Origin: Chrysochromulina tobinii
Taxonomy: Eukaryota; Haptophyta; Prymnesiales; Chrysochromulinaceae
NCBI GenBank assembly: GCA_001275005.1
Contig: JWZX01002672.1
Coordinates: forward strand, 1-26,845
Length of the DNA: 26,845 bases
Reading direction: 5' to 3'
The notes under the pieces are model-generated. The model saw nothing but the letters and a program-made list of their open reading frames with translations. It did no database searches and was not told where the DNA came from. Every line of letters starts with the position of its first letter. Position 1 is the stretch's first letter. Shown in pieces: positions 1 through 9,576 of this stretch. The translations under genes and the position numbers were made by a program.

Positions 1-42
1 TGGGCTGCAGGGCGGAGTTCATCCAACTTTCTAACCGTCGCA

Positions 43-286
43 ATGAGCGAGGCCATCGTCGAGGCGGCGCGCTCGCGCCGCCGGACGCAACGCCAGGAAA
101 CCGCTGATGCGCCTGAGGCATCCGCACCCGCCGAGCCAGCCGCCGCCGACCTAGCCAGTGCCTCTCGGGCGCGCTCACGGCGCGCGCGCGCAGAGGCCAC
201 GAGCGATACCATTGCTTCAGCAGCCGAAGCCGCGAGAGTGCCAGCTGCCGCGGACGACGTGGATAAGGGGACGGCACGCTCCCGCC

Positions 287-327
<41 letters not shown>

Positions 328-3300
328 GAAGCAGCAGCAGCACGCGACAATGAGGAAGCGAATGTGTCGGTGAGCGGCCGCTCACGTCGCGGGCGCGGGG
401 CACGAGCCGAGGCGGCTGCAGTCGACGAGTCGCCGTCGCCCACAAGCGTGACTGCCGACGCTTCGTCGCCCGCAGGCACAGCCCGCAGCGCGCGGCGCCG
501 CGGCGTGACAGAGCTGCCAATGGCGGACGCCGCCGACGTCGACGAGACGGACGAGGCCGCCAAGCCGCCGAAAAAGTCGTCGGCCCTCGAGCGCGCGCGT
601 GCCAAGCGAGCCGCTTCACGGCGGTCGGCCGATGGTCCCGAGGACGGCGTGGCCGACGCGGCCGCCGACGGCGAAGATGCCAAGAACGCCTCGGCCGGTG
701 CGAGCGCGCGCGCACTCCGCCGTGCAGCTGCCGCTGCCGCCGCCTCGAGCGCCGAGGATGACGAGACCATTGACGAGACCGAAGGCGCCGAGCAGCAGGG
801 CCAGACACTTTCCGGTACGTTGCGGCAGCGGATGGGCCTCCGCCCGCTTGCGGTGCTAACCGGCCTCAGGCGTGCCGTTGGCGCACGCGGCGAAGTGGCC
901 GGTCCCCTTGGCGCCGAGCGTCGCGCCGAGCGCCCACGGCCTTCGTCGGCGCCGGCCGAGCGCGCCGCCTCGGGCGCTAGCGTCGGCAAGCCGAAACTGG
1001 CCAACTTGAAGTCGGGGATCGGCGCGACGCTCGCGGCCATGAGAGCGGCTGGTGTGCACGCGGTCGGCGGCCTCCCAGCGTACCTCCGTCGAGGAGGGTC
1101 GAGCGACGTCGAGGATCTGCCCCCCTTTGAGCGCGCGCCGCTCTTCGACGACAAGGAGGCCGCGCTCGCCACGCTCGCGGGGCAGCTGACCTCGATCACC
1201 ATCCACCGCACCGACGAGTTGCCGCACGACTGGCGCATCGCGCACCCGATGATCCAAGTTTCGATCGTCAACGGCGCCACAGGCCACCTGCTGCGCAAGT
1301 CGGCCGTTGATCGCCCAGCGACCACGCGTCTTGAGATGTCTCACAACGGCGGCGTGGTCCCGTATCTGCTACCCATGCTCACCAAGCCGTTTGGGCTGCG
1401 AGGCGCGGCGACACGGCTGCCCAGCTGGGAGGAAGAGCTCCTCTTCGCCGAGGACTTTCTGTACCTGCTACACCCGCGCGTCTTCCTCCTCTTTGAGCTG
1501 TACGATTTCGATCCCGAGTCTCGCGAGCCCGGCGCTGCAGGTATGCGCCCGTTCGCGTGGGCCTTCCTCAAGCCCGTCTCAGGCCCGATGAGCCAGCCCG
1601 GCCATGCCAACCTGCTTCGGCCCATGCCCCTGCGGCTGCAGCTCCACCGCTGGCAGAAGGCTGTGCGGCCCCAGGCCAACCAGCACGCCGGGTGGGCGCA
1701 GTACCTTGCCGCTGGTCGACAGCCGTACTCGTCGACGGTCTATGTGACCATCAAGCCGCACGAGCCGCCCGACGTGCTGCCTGTGCGCTTCCCATACCGA
1801 CCGACGGCAGCCCATCACCAGGAGGAGGGGCGCCTCTCCTTCGAGCGCCTGCAACAGGAGACGGCGCGCGGCTACGGCACAGGTGCTTCGGCGCTTGGCG
1901 CATCCGTCGCGTCCGCATCGACGGTGTCAACGCTCTCGAGCCCGCGCCCCTCATTGTTCGCCAATCTTCCGGCGCGCGCGTCCAACAGCGCATGTCTCGT
2001 GCCCAACGAGCCGCTGCACACGTTCCCAGGCGGTGCGAACGGTGCGACGGCCGTTTCCATCAGCCCCAGCGGCTCGCTGCTTGCGATCGCGCTCGAGGAG
2101 CTCGGCCACGTGATGCTCGCAGTGCACGAGCTCGGCAGCGGCCGGCGGCGCATGCTCATGCATGCGCACCACCGTACCGTTCACGAGCTGTGCTGGAGCG
2201 CCGATGGCGACTCACTCCTCTCCGTCTCCGCCGACGGCACCGCCAAGCTCTGGCGGCTCCACCTCGATGAGAGCAGCGAGCCGCCCGAGGCGGCCGTCGC
2301 CACGCTCGGCCACCCCTCATTCGTCTACTGCGCGCGCATGCAACCGGTGGGGCCACTCGGAGCGCGCGGCACCCTCGGCGGCAGTGCGCCACTCCTCGTG
2401 CTCACGGGCTGCAACGATTGCGCGCTCCGGCTCTGGGACGCTGCCAAGGAGGAGCTGCTCGCCGTCAAGACGGAGCACAAGGCGCGCATCAACTGCATCA
2501 CGTGGGCGAGCGAGACCAATCTCATCTTCTCGGCCGACGCGAAGGGCGTCGTGCGCCAGTGGGAACTCGTCGGTCCTCAAGGCGCTGTCGAGCTCAAGGC
2601 GCTGCCGCCCATTGAGAAGAAGGAGCTTGATGGCGTCCCAATCAACTCGCTCTCGCTCCACCCCAACCGGCGGCGGCTGCTGCTCCAGACGCGTCAGAAC
2701 CAGATTCTCGCGCTCGACACGCGCTCGCAGCACTTTGCTGCGCGCTACCAGGGCAGCGCGTGCTCCGAGTACCACGTGCGCGCGAGCTACTCGCCAGACG
2801 GGCGCTACGTGGTCGCCGGATCCGAAGATGGTCGCTGGTATCTGTGGGCGGAGGAGTCGGGCAACCTGCTCCTCGACGGCCACGTGGTCGGCTTCTCGGG
2901 GCCGCTGCTGCAGATTGCGTGGGCCCCCACGCACCACGTTCTCGCCATGTGCGGCTACGGCGCCAACAATCCGGTGCGCGTGTACGCGTACGCAGCCGAT
3001 AAGCCCGCCCTCGACCCGCGCATCGACGAGCTGCGCCCCCCCCTGACACTGGGCCTGGCTGCGGAAGCCGCGGCTGCGGGCGGGGTTGCCGCCGCCTCCG
3101 CCATCGCCGAAGCCCCCGGCACAGCGCCAGTGCCAACGGATCGCTCAGCGCATCGGCAGGCGCGTCAAGAGGCGCGCGCTGCATCGCGCGTAGGCTTGGC
3201 AGCGCGCCTGGCAGCGTCCACTGGCCAGACAGGCGCGGGTCTCGACGCTGCTGTAAAGGCAATGTCAATCTCGGCGGACTCGGCGCTGCAAACGAAGGAA

Positions 3301-3414
3301 GGAGCTGCCTCGGGGGCTTCACCTACAGCGGCCGGCGCGGGGATTCTCGAGAAGTTATCGTCACGTCGGAAAGCCGCGGCCGCGGAGGCTCGTGCGAGAG
3401 ATGGTTCCAGTTAA
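43..3414 (+). CDS. AHI1-like: Jouberin (AHI1)-like WD40 repeat protein
   Basis: Single-exon gene of 1123 residues starting at the ATG at 43. Residues 1-380 are low-complexity, rich in Ala, Arg, Glu and Ser, with a poly-Ala run encoded by a GCC repeat. Residues about 398-570 match the conserved block that precedes the propeller in jouberin: an IQVSIVNGATGHLL strand, a LPSWEEELLF motif, then LLHPRVFLLFELYDFD and AFAWAFLK-type strands ending in STVYVTIKP. Residues about 655-980 form a WD40 propeller with clear repeats (SADGTAKLWRL, LTGCNDCALRLWD, AGSEDGRWYLW) and the jouberin-like HPSFVY motif between blades. The last 140 residues are low complexity. In animals AHI1 sits at the ciliary transition zone and is mutated in Joubert syndrome. 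A transition-zone role here is inferred from homology. The SH3 domain of vertebrate AHI1 is not visible. Family assignment is confident; the long N-terminus is unusual. Confidence 0.9.
284..325 (+). repeat. GCC trinucleotide run encoding poly-Ala
   Basis: A nearly perfect GCC repeat inside the jouberin-like gene encodes a run of about 14 alanines. It is a coding microsatellite and probably length-variable. Confidence 0.85.
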
Positions 3415-3932
3415 GGTGCACCAGCTCCGGCTAGCAGGCAGCTCGACCAATGGCGAACAGAAGTTCCAGTATCAGAAACGCTTGGTGTGAGAGAGATTGC
3501 GTGGTGCGGTGTGGCTGGCTGCGTTCTGCTTCACGGCGAGTCATCTGTCGTCCGGCGCCGCGCCAAGGTGTCGCGTACTGACGTCTACTCCAGGGCCGCA
3601 GGTCCGGAACACGTGATGCTTACGTGATGCTGCGCGTGGTCGTGTTGATGCGTGGTAAAATGGAACCCACGCACGCGGAAGACCGGACACCGCGCACCGC
3701 CACCGGGAATATACACACCGACTGACGACTCTGAGCCAGGTCGAGAGCGTCGACTACACGCGCAGCGGAGTCGAGTGCGCTGGCCGACGGTCTGTGAAGA
3801 CTGAACAGGACCGACGGCCCATAAACAAACATTGAACCGCGGTCGCGCTACGGCGGAGCTGGATCGGGGAACCGCGCGGCACTGGGTTTGGCCATCGGGT
3901 CGCCTTCGATGTTCGGCGTTGCGTCAGCCGCG
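3415..3932. other. Convergent intergenic spacer, no gene seen
   Basis: This 518-bp stretch lies between the 3' ends of the jouberin-like gene (+) and the coiled-coil gene (-), so it should hold both 3' UTRs. No ORF with coding character, RNA gene or strong hairpin was found. A short repeated gtgatgct motif occurs near 3613-3630. Confidence 0.6.
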
Positions 3933-5210
3933 TCACGACCTCGTTGCACGTAGCAGCTCTGCCTGTGCCAAGGCGAGGTCGGATGCGGCTGCATGGTGCA
4001 TGCGCTCGAACCGCCTGGCCTTCGTACGCTCTTGCTTGAGTTCAGCCTCGAGCCGCAGATTGGCCTCGTTCAGTTCCTGGAAGATGGCCAGCTTGTCCGC
4101 CTCAGCGCGCTCCTTGTCCTTTTGCAGCGTCTTCTGTCGCATCAGCGCCTCCCTGAGCTTCGCCTTGAGTGTCACCACCTCCGAGGCCAACGTGGGCACC
4201 AGAGGCGCTGCGACTGCGGCCGCACCGCCGCCGCCGCCGCCGCCGCCGCCACTGCTGGCGCCTGGGCCCGCGGCGCTCTCGAGCGCGTGCACGCGCTCTC
4301 GCAGCACCTCATTCTCGTCCATCCAACGGCCGAGCTCCTCATCTATGGCGCCGTTTTGCTTCTTGAGGCGCGACCGCTCCTGACGGAGCGCCTCGAGCTC
4401 CTGCTCCTTGACCGTGAGCTCGTACGAGTGGCGTTCGCGCAGCGCCTGCTCAGTGTCTGCGTGCTCGCTCGCCTGCCGATCGAAGAGCTCACGTAGCCGC
4501 CGAGCCTCCTCGAGGTACACCTTCGCCTGTATCTCGAGCTCCTTGACGCGCACCCCGCGCGTCTGGCCAGAGAGCTCGCCTATCTGCGCCTCCTTGGCCT
4601 GCAGCTCGTCCTGCAGCTCGCGTGTCTTTGCCTTGAGTGCGTGCAGCAGTCGCAACTCCGGCCGTGCCGCCGTCGGCCCCACGCCCTCAACGAGGCCGCC
4701 CGTGCGCAGAGCTTGCTCACCCTCGTGCTCCGCGCGGCGCAGCTCGACCTCCATGCGCTCCTTGGCAACGCGCAGCAGCTTGTTCTCCGCGAGGCTGGAC
4801 GCGAGCTGCTTCTTGAGCGTGAGCACCTGCTCGTTCAGTGCCTCCGTGTCATGCACTGGCCCTAGTCGGGTCGTCTCGCCACCTGTTCGCCTCTTGGCAC
4901 CCATGTCCGTGGCGTACGCACCCACTGGTCCAGCTGAGGAGGCGGCCGACGATACACGGCGCGAGGGCGCCTCCGCAAAGTACGTGGGGGCTGGTGCAGC
5001 AGCAGCCGTCCCTGGCTGCTGCCTTCGACCAAGGGTCGTAGTGTTTGGTCCCACTGCAACAGTTGCAGCAGCCGCCTCATCGGCGGCCGCTCGGCGTGCA
5101 AGTGCTTGGCGTTGCTTCCGTCGGTCGACTGCCAAACTGACCGGAGGCGCACCCGCTTGCCAGTGTACGACGCTCTCTCCAACCGTGCCTTCATACTCAT
5201 CGGCGTCCAT
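3933..5210 (-). CDS. Coiled-coil protein, unassigned
   Basis: The ATG chosen at 5210 opens MDADEYEGTVGE; the frame is open further upstream but without a better ATG. The product is 425 residues. Residues 1-115 are low complexity, rich in Ala, Thr and Gln. From about 120 to the C-terminus the sequence is almost continuous heptad-type coiled coil (Leu/Glu/Lys/Arg/Gln rich), for example LKAKTRELQDELQAKEAQI, broken only by a Gly/Ala run around residues 315-335. No catalytic motif, IQ motif or membrane segment is seen. The pattern is reminiscent of centrosomal or ciliary coiled-coil proteins, and the jouberin homologue next door would fit, but composition alone cannot assign a family. It is divergently arranged with the five-exon gene at 5420, 209 bp away. 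Confidence 0.75.
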   Translation of the reverse strand: MDADEYEGTVGESVVHWQAGAPPVSLAVDRRKQRQALARRAAADEAAAATVAVGPNTTTLGRRQQPGTAAAAPAPTYFAEAPSRRVSSAASSAGPVGAYATDMGAKRRTGGETTRLGPVHDTEALNEQVLTLKKQLASSLAENKLLRVAKERMEVELRRAEHEGEQALRTGGLVEGVGPTAARPELRLLHALKAKTRELQDELQAKEAQIGELSGQTRGVRVKELEIQAKVYLEEARRLRELFDRQASEHADTEQALRERHSYELTVKEQELEALRQERSRLKKQNGAIDEELGRWMDENEVLRERVHALESAAGPGASSGGGGGGGGGAAAVAAPLVPTLASEVVTLKAKLREALMRQKTLQKDKERAEADKLAIFQELNEANLRLEAELKQERTKARRFERMHHAAASDLALAQAELLRATRS

Positions 5211-5419
5211 TTTCGCCGCCAATTCACAGCCACATTTCCTGCGGGTGCGGGCGTCGAAAGCATGCAAAACGCTCTGTTTGTTCTCATCGTGAAAATCATT
5301 ACATGTATGTGTGACGGCCGAAAACATGCATTTTGTCAGGTGAAACAACTTGCATTTTCGATTTCAGAACGGTGGCTCAATGGGTTCAACGCTGAACGCC
5401 CTTTCGCCCGCCCTCGACG
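5211..5419. promoter_or_regulatory. Divergent promoter region
   Basis: A 209-bp spacer between two outward-facing start codons (5210 minus, 5420 plus), so it must hold both 5' UTRs and promoters. A TGCATTTT motif occurs twice (5328 and 5351 area). No TATA box is obvious. Confidence 0.45.
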
Positions 5420-8400
5420 ATGCACAACGCGGCGAAGGAGAGCGACTTCTTTATCACGATTCCCAAAGCTGCGAGCTCACTCGATGCGTCCCTCAACCGC
5501 TTTCCTGTCCCCTCGCCGGGCGAGGGGCACAGCATCGATAGCCCTGCTTTTATCTGGTCGAACAGTCCTGGAACAAGCTCCCCGCGCCGGGTCATTTACA
5601 ATGAGGCCACTCTTATGCCAATGTCAGCCCGAGTGAGCGTGAGTGAGCGCATTCGGCTGCCACCGCGACCGTCGACCACCACCCACGAGGTGCCACATGT
5701 TCGGCTACAGCCCTTGGACAAGCAAGCCCTGCCAACGACCAAGTCGCAGTCACCAAGGTGGTGGGACATGCCCAAGCATGTCGCAACGGAATGCGAGCGC
5801 TTCGATGGGAGGCATGGGGAGCTATCCGAGCGCGCGTTCGAACGGCTCGCCCACGTTGAGGACGACCTAACCAACGAGAAAGCGGATTGGTACTTTCGGA
5901 GGTACGACAGACGCTAGCGGGCGGCTGGGGCTCGGGGCTTGAGGAGGGTGGATGCCGGAGACGACATCTGATCGACTTGCTGCGTGTGCGAGTAGTGTGC
6001 GAGCTCGTCTTCTCTAGTGTGTGCTATGGGCTGATCATGGCATCCCTCTCACTGCTGTGCCTACACTGTGCCCCCTCTGTCATCACAGGTCCGTGTACGA
6101 GGTTCGCGCCAATCGGTTCTTTGTTCAGCCACTTCGAGGGAAGGGCGACGACAACAAACTCGGCAGTCGCTATGCGGCAGGGCTGCCCAAGGACCCGAAG
6201 CCGCCAGCTGGGAAACCTGGGCGCACTAGTCGCCGCAAGTCGAACAAGAATAAGGACAGCGATGGTGGGGGTGCGAAAGGGGGCTCGCGGATTAAAAAAG
6301 GTGATCAGCCGCTCAGTGATTCCGAGCGCCTCGCCGAGCTCAAGCGGTGCCAAGCGGCAGGCGAGCTTATTGGCGAGGAGCTCGCTGAGCTAGAGCGAGT
6401 GCCGGCTAAAGCAAAAGCCGCAAAAGCGGCGGCGGCGCGCAAAGGTGATGGCAACAACGGTGCCAGTCGCGGGCGCGATGGCAGCGGTCAGAGCGATGCC
6501 GAGCGCCTCACCGAGCTCACGACCCAAGCGGCGGGCGAGCTTATTGACGAGGAGCTCGCTGAGCTGGAGTGGCCGAATGGCACAGGCACTGGAAGTGGTG
6601 GTTTTGGAGAGCAGCACGGAGAACTTCACGGCGGTGGTGACGGTGGCGGTAGTGACGGCGGTAGTGGCGGCGGCGGCGGAGGAGGCCGTGGTGGTGGCAA
6701 AGGAGGTCTCGACGGCCTGGGTGGTGCCAACAGCGGTCGTGTGAGTGCTGCCCTTGGCACCAGCGGTGATGCACACAATGCTGATGACACCAATGCTGGT
6801 GCCATCAGTGGCCGAGGCGGCAACGGTAGCGACGGCGGAGGTAAAGCCAATGGCGAAGGTGCTAGAGCCAATCCTGGGCGTGGTGGATTCGGAGACGGAG
6901 ACGGCAGCAGCGGCGACGGCCGTGGCGGTGGCGGTGGCGGTGGCGATGGCGGTGGCTACGGTGGCTACGGAGCCGGAGCCGGAGCCGGAACCGGAAGAAG
7001 TAGTGACAGCTTCAGTGACGACAGCGACGATCAAGATGACGACGCAGATGACGCCGATGCAAGACGAGGAGGTGCAGGTTACTCAGAGGGAGTTGCAGGG
7101 GGAGGGCGTGGGATTCCGGACAAACCGGACAAATCACCACCACCGCCGAAGCCTAAAGCAGCCAAGGAGGTTGCCGCACCGAAAGTCAGTGTGGCTTCTG
7201 CTGGAGGCAAAACCGTCGCGCCAGCATGGATCGAGAGGTCGCTATTCAAGAAGTGCGTGCTAGCCGTGCAATCTGCCTGCAATCTGCCGCTGCGCTCCCC
7301 CGTGTGATCACGTCGAGTTACACAAGAGCGATGAAGACCGATACGCCATTCACCACTGTGACCACGTGCACTAAGTTCTCCCTTAACCTTGAGCCATGTA
7401 TGGTGTGGTCCCTGCGTGTGCGTGCATGTGTCCTGTTCGCAGGCGTGCGAACAATCTGCTCGATACGGACGAAGTGGCCACAGACTCGCTCGAATGCGAC
7501 TGGAAGTGGGCACTGGAGAACAAGATCGATCAGTTCATTGCCAAGGCCGATGGACGAGGCAAGACAGATCCCACAGGCGAGGCTGGGACGGAGGCCGTTG
7601 CCCGTGTGAAAGAGACACTCAGGGAGCACTATGCGATGATCCTCGGCATCTACGACTACTACGCTTCACTGAATGCCGATGGGGACGTCTTCACGATCGG
7701 TATGAACGAATTCAACGCGTTTCTCAACGAGTGCGAGCTCCCTATTCCCGGTTCCCTCGACTGCAACAAGCAGCATCTGGAGCAGGTATGCAGATTTACT
7801 CCCTGCAGGTCTTCTGTATAGGGTACCTGCAAGGACGCACAGAACTGCAGACACGCCTGTATCTCTGTGTGACGCACCTGATGATGAGCTGATCCTTCCC
7901 CTTTCTCATCGTGTGCGCGGCCGATCGTTCCTAATCCTTCCCCTTCCTTCCCCCATATCTCTTGTGCGCGGACATCAGCTCTTTGTCGCCATCGACTCGG
8001 GCCAGAAGGCAAAAGAGAAGTTCAACTCAAAACACGCGCTCTCTCGACAAGAGTTCCTGCAGTTCCTCGTGCGTGCGGCCGTGTCGCGCTACTGCAAGCC
8101 GCGCAAAAAAGGAGAGGAGCCGATCCACACAGATGTCTCAGCGGCCTTGCGCGAGCTCCTACTCAATCAGATGAAGCCAAACGTGGACCCTGCCGCCCTG
8201 CAAAACTCCAACGAGTTCCGCCAAAAGTTCCTTTACGTCCAGGAGACGGACGCTTTGCTCGCTCAGCACGAGAGCACGCTGCAAGCCCTGTACGATGTCT
8301 ACAGCGACGAGCAGCACGCGACGTCTGATCTCACGTCGATTTCCGGCATGCTCGGCATCACCCAGTGGCTCAACATGTGCGATCACCTGCAGCTTGTGGA

Positions 8401-9062
8401 CGAGGAGTTCACCATCCGCGAGATGACTTCCTGCTTCATGTGGGCGCGTATGCGCGTTGCCGACGAGACGAATATTGTCGAGCGCCGTAAGATGTGCAAC
8501 CTGAAGTTCGGTGTGCGGCGCCACACCATCACATAACCATGAAACCATCACAGCCCCACTATCCGTGGCCATTCGCACCCTTATCGAACCCCATTGACCA
8601 CACACGCCCAACACCTAGGCCCTTGCCTCTCCGTGCCTCTCCTTCGACGCAAGATTCATGAGTGCCCTGCATGCGTGCCATCCTTTTTTGCACTCAGTCG
8701 ACTTTTTGGAGGCGCTATGCCGCATGGCAACCATGAAAACCATGCCAACCGACGATGAAGTCGAGGCTGCCGGCTGCGCGGATGGTGGAGAAATGCTGCT
8801 CAAGATGGTGCCATCCGAGCGGCGCAATTTTGTGGTGCAGCGGCCGCAGAATTGGGATAGCGAGCCTCGACAGCCGATTTGGCGCTGTTTGTTTCATCTG
8901 ATCTCGCTGATCACCCGCTCTGTCGAGGGAGTGGTCACAGTGAAGGTTAAAGGGGTAGATCCAACCGTGAAGGCTGATCTCAGGCTGACCCGCGCCGAGG
9001 TGAAGACCTTCAAGAAGTTGGGGGGGTTGGCAGGAGCCGAGCAAAGCAGCCCAGGGCCGTAA
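5420..9062 (+). CDS. Five-exon gene: SHOCT-like repeats, Gly-rich linker, EF-hand-like C-terminal half
   Basis: My splice model is exons 5420-5901, 6089-7252, 7443-7785, 7979-8510 and 8698-9062. All introns are GT-AG, every junction keeps frame, and the sum is 2886 bases (961 residues plus stop). Exon 1 encodes a basic, Ser/Pro-rich start followed by a conserved-looking segment ending DWYFRR. Exon 2 carries two near-identical SHOCT-like motifs (about residues 240-263 and 299-321; core GELI.EELAELE) and then about 170 residues of Gly-rich linker ending in an acidic run. Exons 3-5 (residues 549-961) form an alpha-helical, degenerate EF-hand-like region: a SLNADGDVFTIG loop, then RQEFLQFLVRAAVSRY and KFVDFLEALCRMA, which look like EF-hand flanking helices. 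The seams LEQ/LFVAIDSG and NLKF/VDFLEAL read naturally, which supports the model. The calcium loops are imperfect, so binding is uncertain. I do not recognise a named family. Confidence 0.8.
5902..6088 (+). other. Intron 1 of the five-exon gene
   Basis: 187 bp, phase 2, donor gtacga, acceptor after a pyrimidine-rich tract ending catcacag. Confidence 0.85.
6324..6569 (+). repeat. Duplicated about 70-bp unit encoding SHOCT-like motifs
   Basis: Copy 1 (6324-6394) and copy 2 (6501-6569) share long identical stretches, with copy 2 three bases shorter. Each encodes an ERL.EL...AAGELI.EELAELE motif resembling the SHOCT (short C-terminal) motif. The close nucleotide match points to a recent in-frame duplication. 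Confidence 0.75.
6592..7006 (+). repeat. Low-complexity GGT/GGC tract encoding a Gly-rich linker
   Basis: Irregular GGN codon repeats within exon 2 of the five-exon gene give a Gly/Ser/Asp/Ala-rich linker. Reverse-strand reading frames across it are shadows rich in Thr, Ala and Val. Confidence 0.8.
7253..7442 (+). other. Intron 2 of the five-exon gene
   Basis: 190 bp, phase 2, donor gtgcgt, acceptor ttcgcag. Splicing joins SLFK to KRANNLLD and removes an in-frame stop at 7305-7307. Confidence 0.85.
7786..7978 (+). other. Intron 3 of the five-exon gene
   Basis: 193 bp, phase 0, donor gtatgc, acceptor gacatcag after C/T-rich sequence. Splicing joins HLEQ to LFVAIDSG. Confidence 0.85.
8511..8697 (+). 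other. Intron 4 of the five-exon gene
   Basis: 187 bp, phase 1, donor gtgtgc, acceptor gcactcag after a T run. Splicing joins CNLKF to VDFLEAL. Confidence 0.85.
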
Positions 9063-9576
9063 CCTCACCTCCCCCCGCGTTGTATGAGCTGTAAGGACAC
9101 GAATCGCGTGAGAGGAGGAGACACTCCATGTGCATGCAGTTTCATGTATAGTGTGCAGTTCGGCCACGGTGGCCGTCGGTGCACGGTGGACGCCACGCGG
9201 GGCCACCCCCGCCAGATGAGCGCTGAGACCGCGACCCGGCTCACGCCCGACCACGGCCGCGCTGGGCAGCCGACGCGGCGCCGCCCCCGGAGGCAGCCGG
9301 CCGCGCGCGGGTGACGGCGTCAGTTATAACTTATATCGTATACACGTATACATGTATCCAAGACGAAAGTCATGCGTGTCTGTGTCTGAGGTCAGAAGTT
9401 TTATTACTAAATGCTAATATTGCGCGGTCCTTGGCTGTGAGACTGAGAGGAGCGAAGCGTTCGCTGCGTCGGACTGACCGCTCCGTATGACTGGAGGATC
9501 TGGGTGCCCTCTGTCTAGAGACACTAGACTCTAGAGCCGCCCTTCGCCCTTCGAGCCGGGCCGCGGGCCGCTTTCC
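9063..9576. other. Convergent intergenic spacer with an AT-rich core
   Basis: 514 bp between the 3' ends of the five-exon gene (+) and the glycosyltransferase-like gene (-). Around 9321-9360 there is a sharp alternating-purine/pyrimidine AT-rich stretch with repeated gtatac/gtatcc-type words, unlike the GC-rich surroundings. No coding or RNA gene was found. Confidence 0.55.

Noticed and set aside
856-1344. Minus-strand ORF inside the jouberin gene, and similar long shadows across 1579-3322
   Set aside because: GC-rich coding sequence leaves opposite frames open; none shows family similarity.
6390-7034. Minus-strand 214-residue Thr/Ala/Val-rich protein
   Set aside because: It is the reverse reading of the Gly-rich GGN repeat of exon 2.
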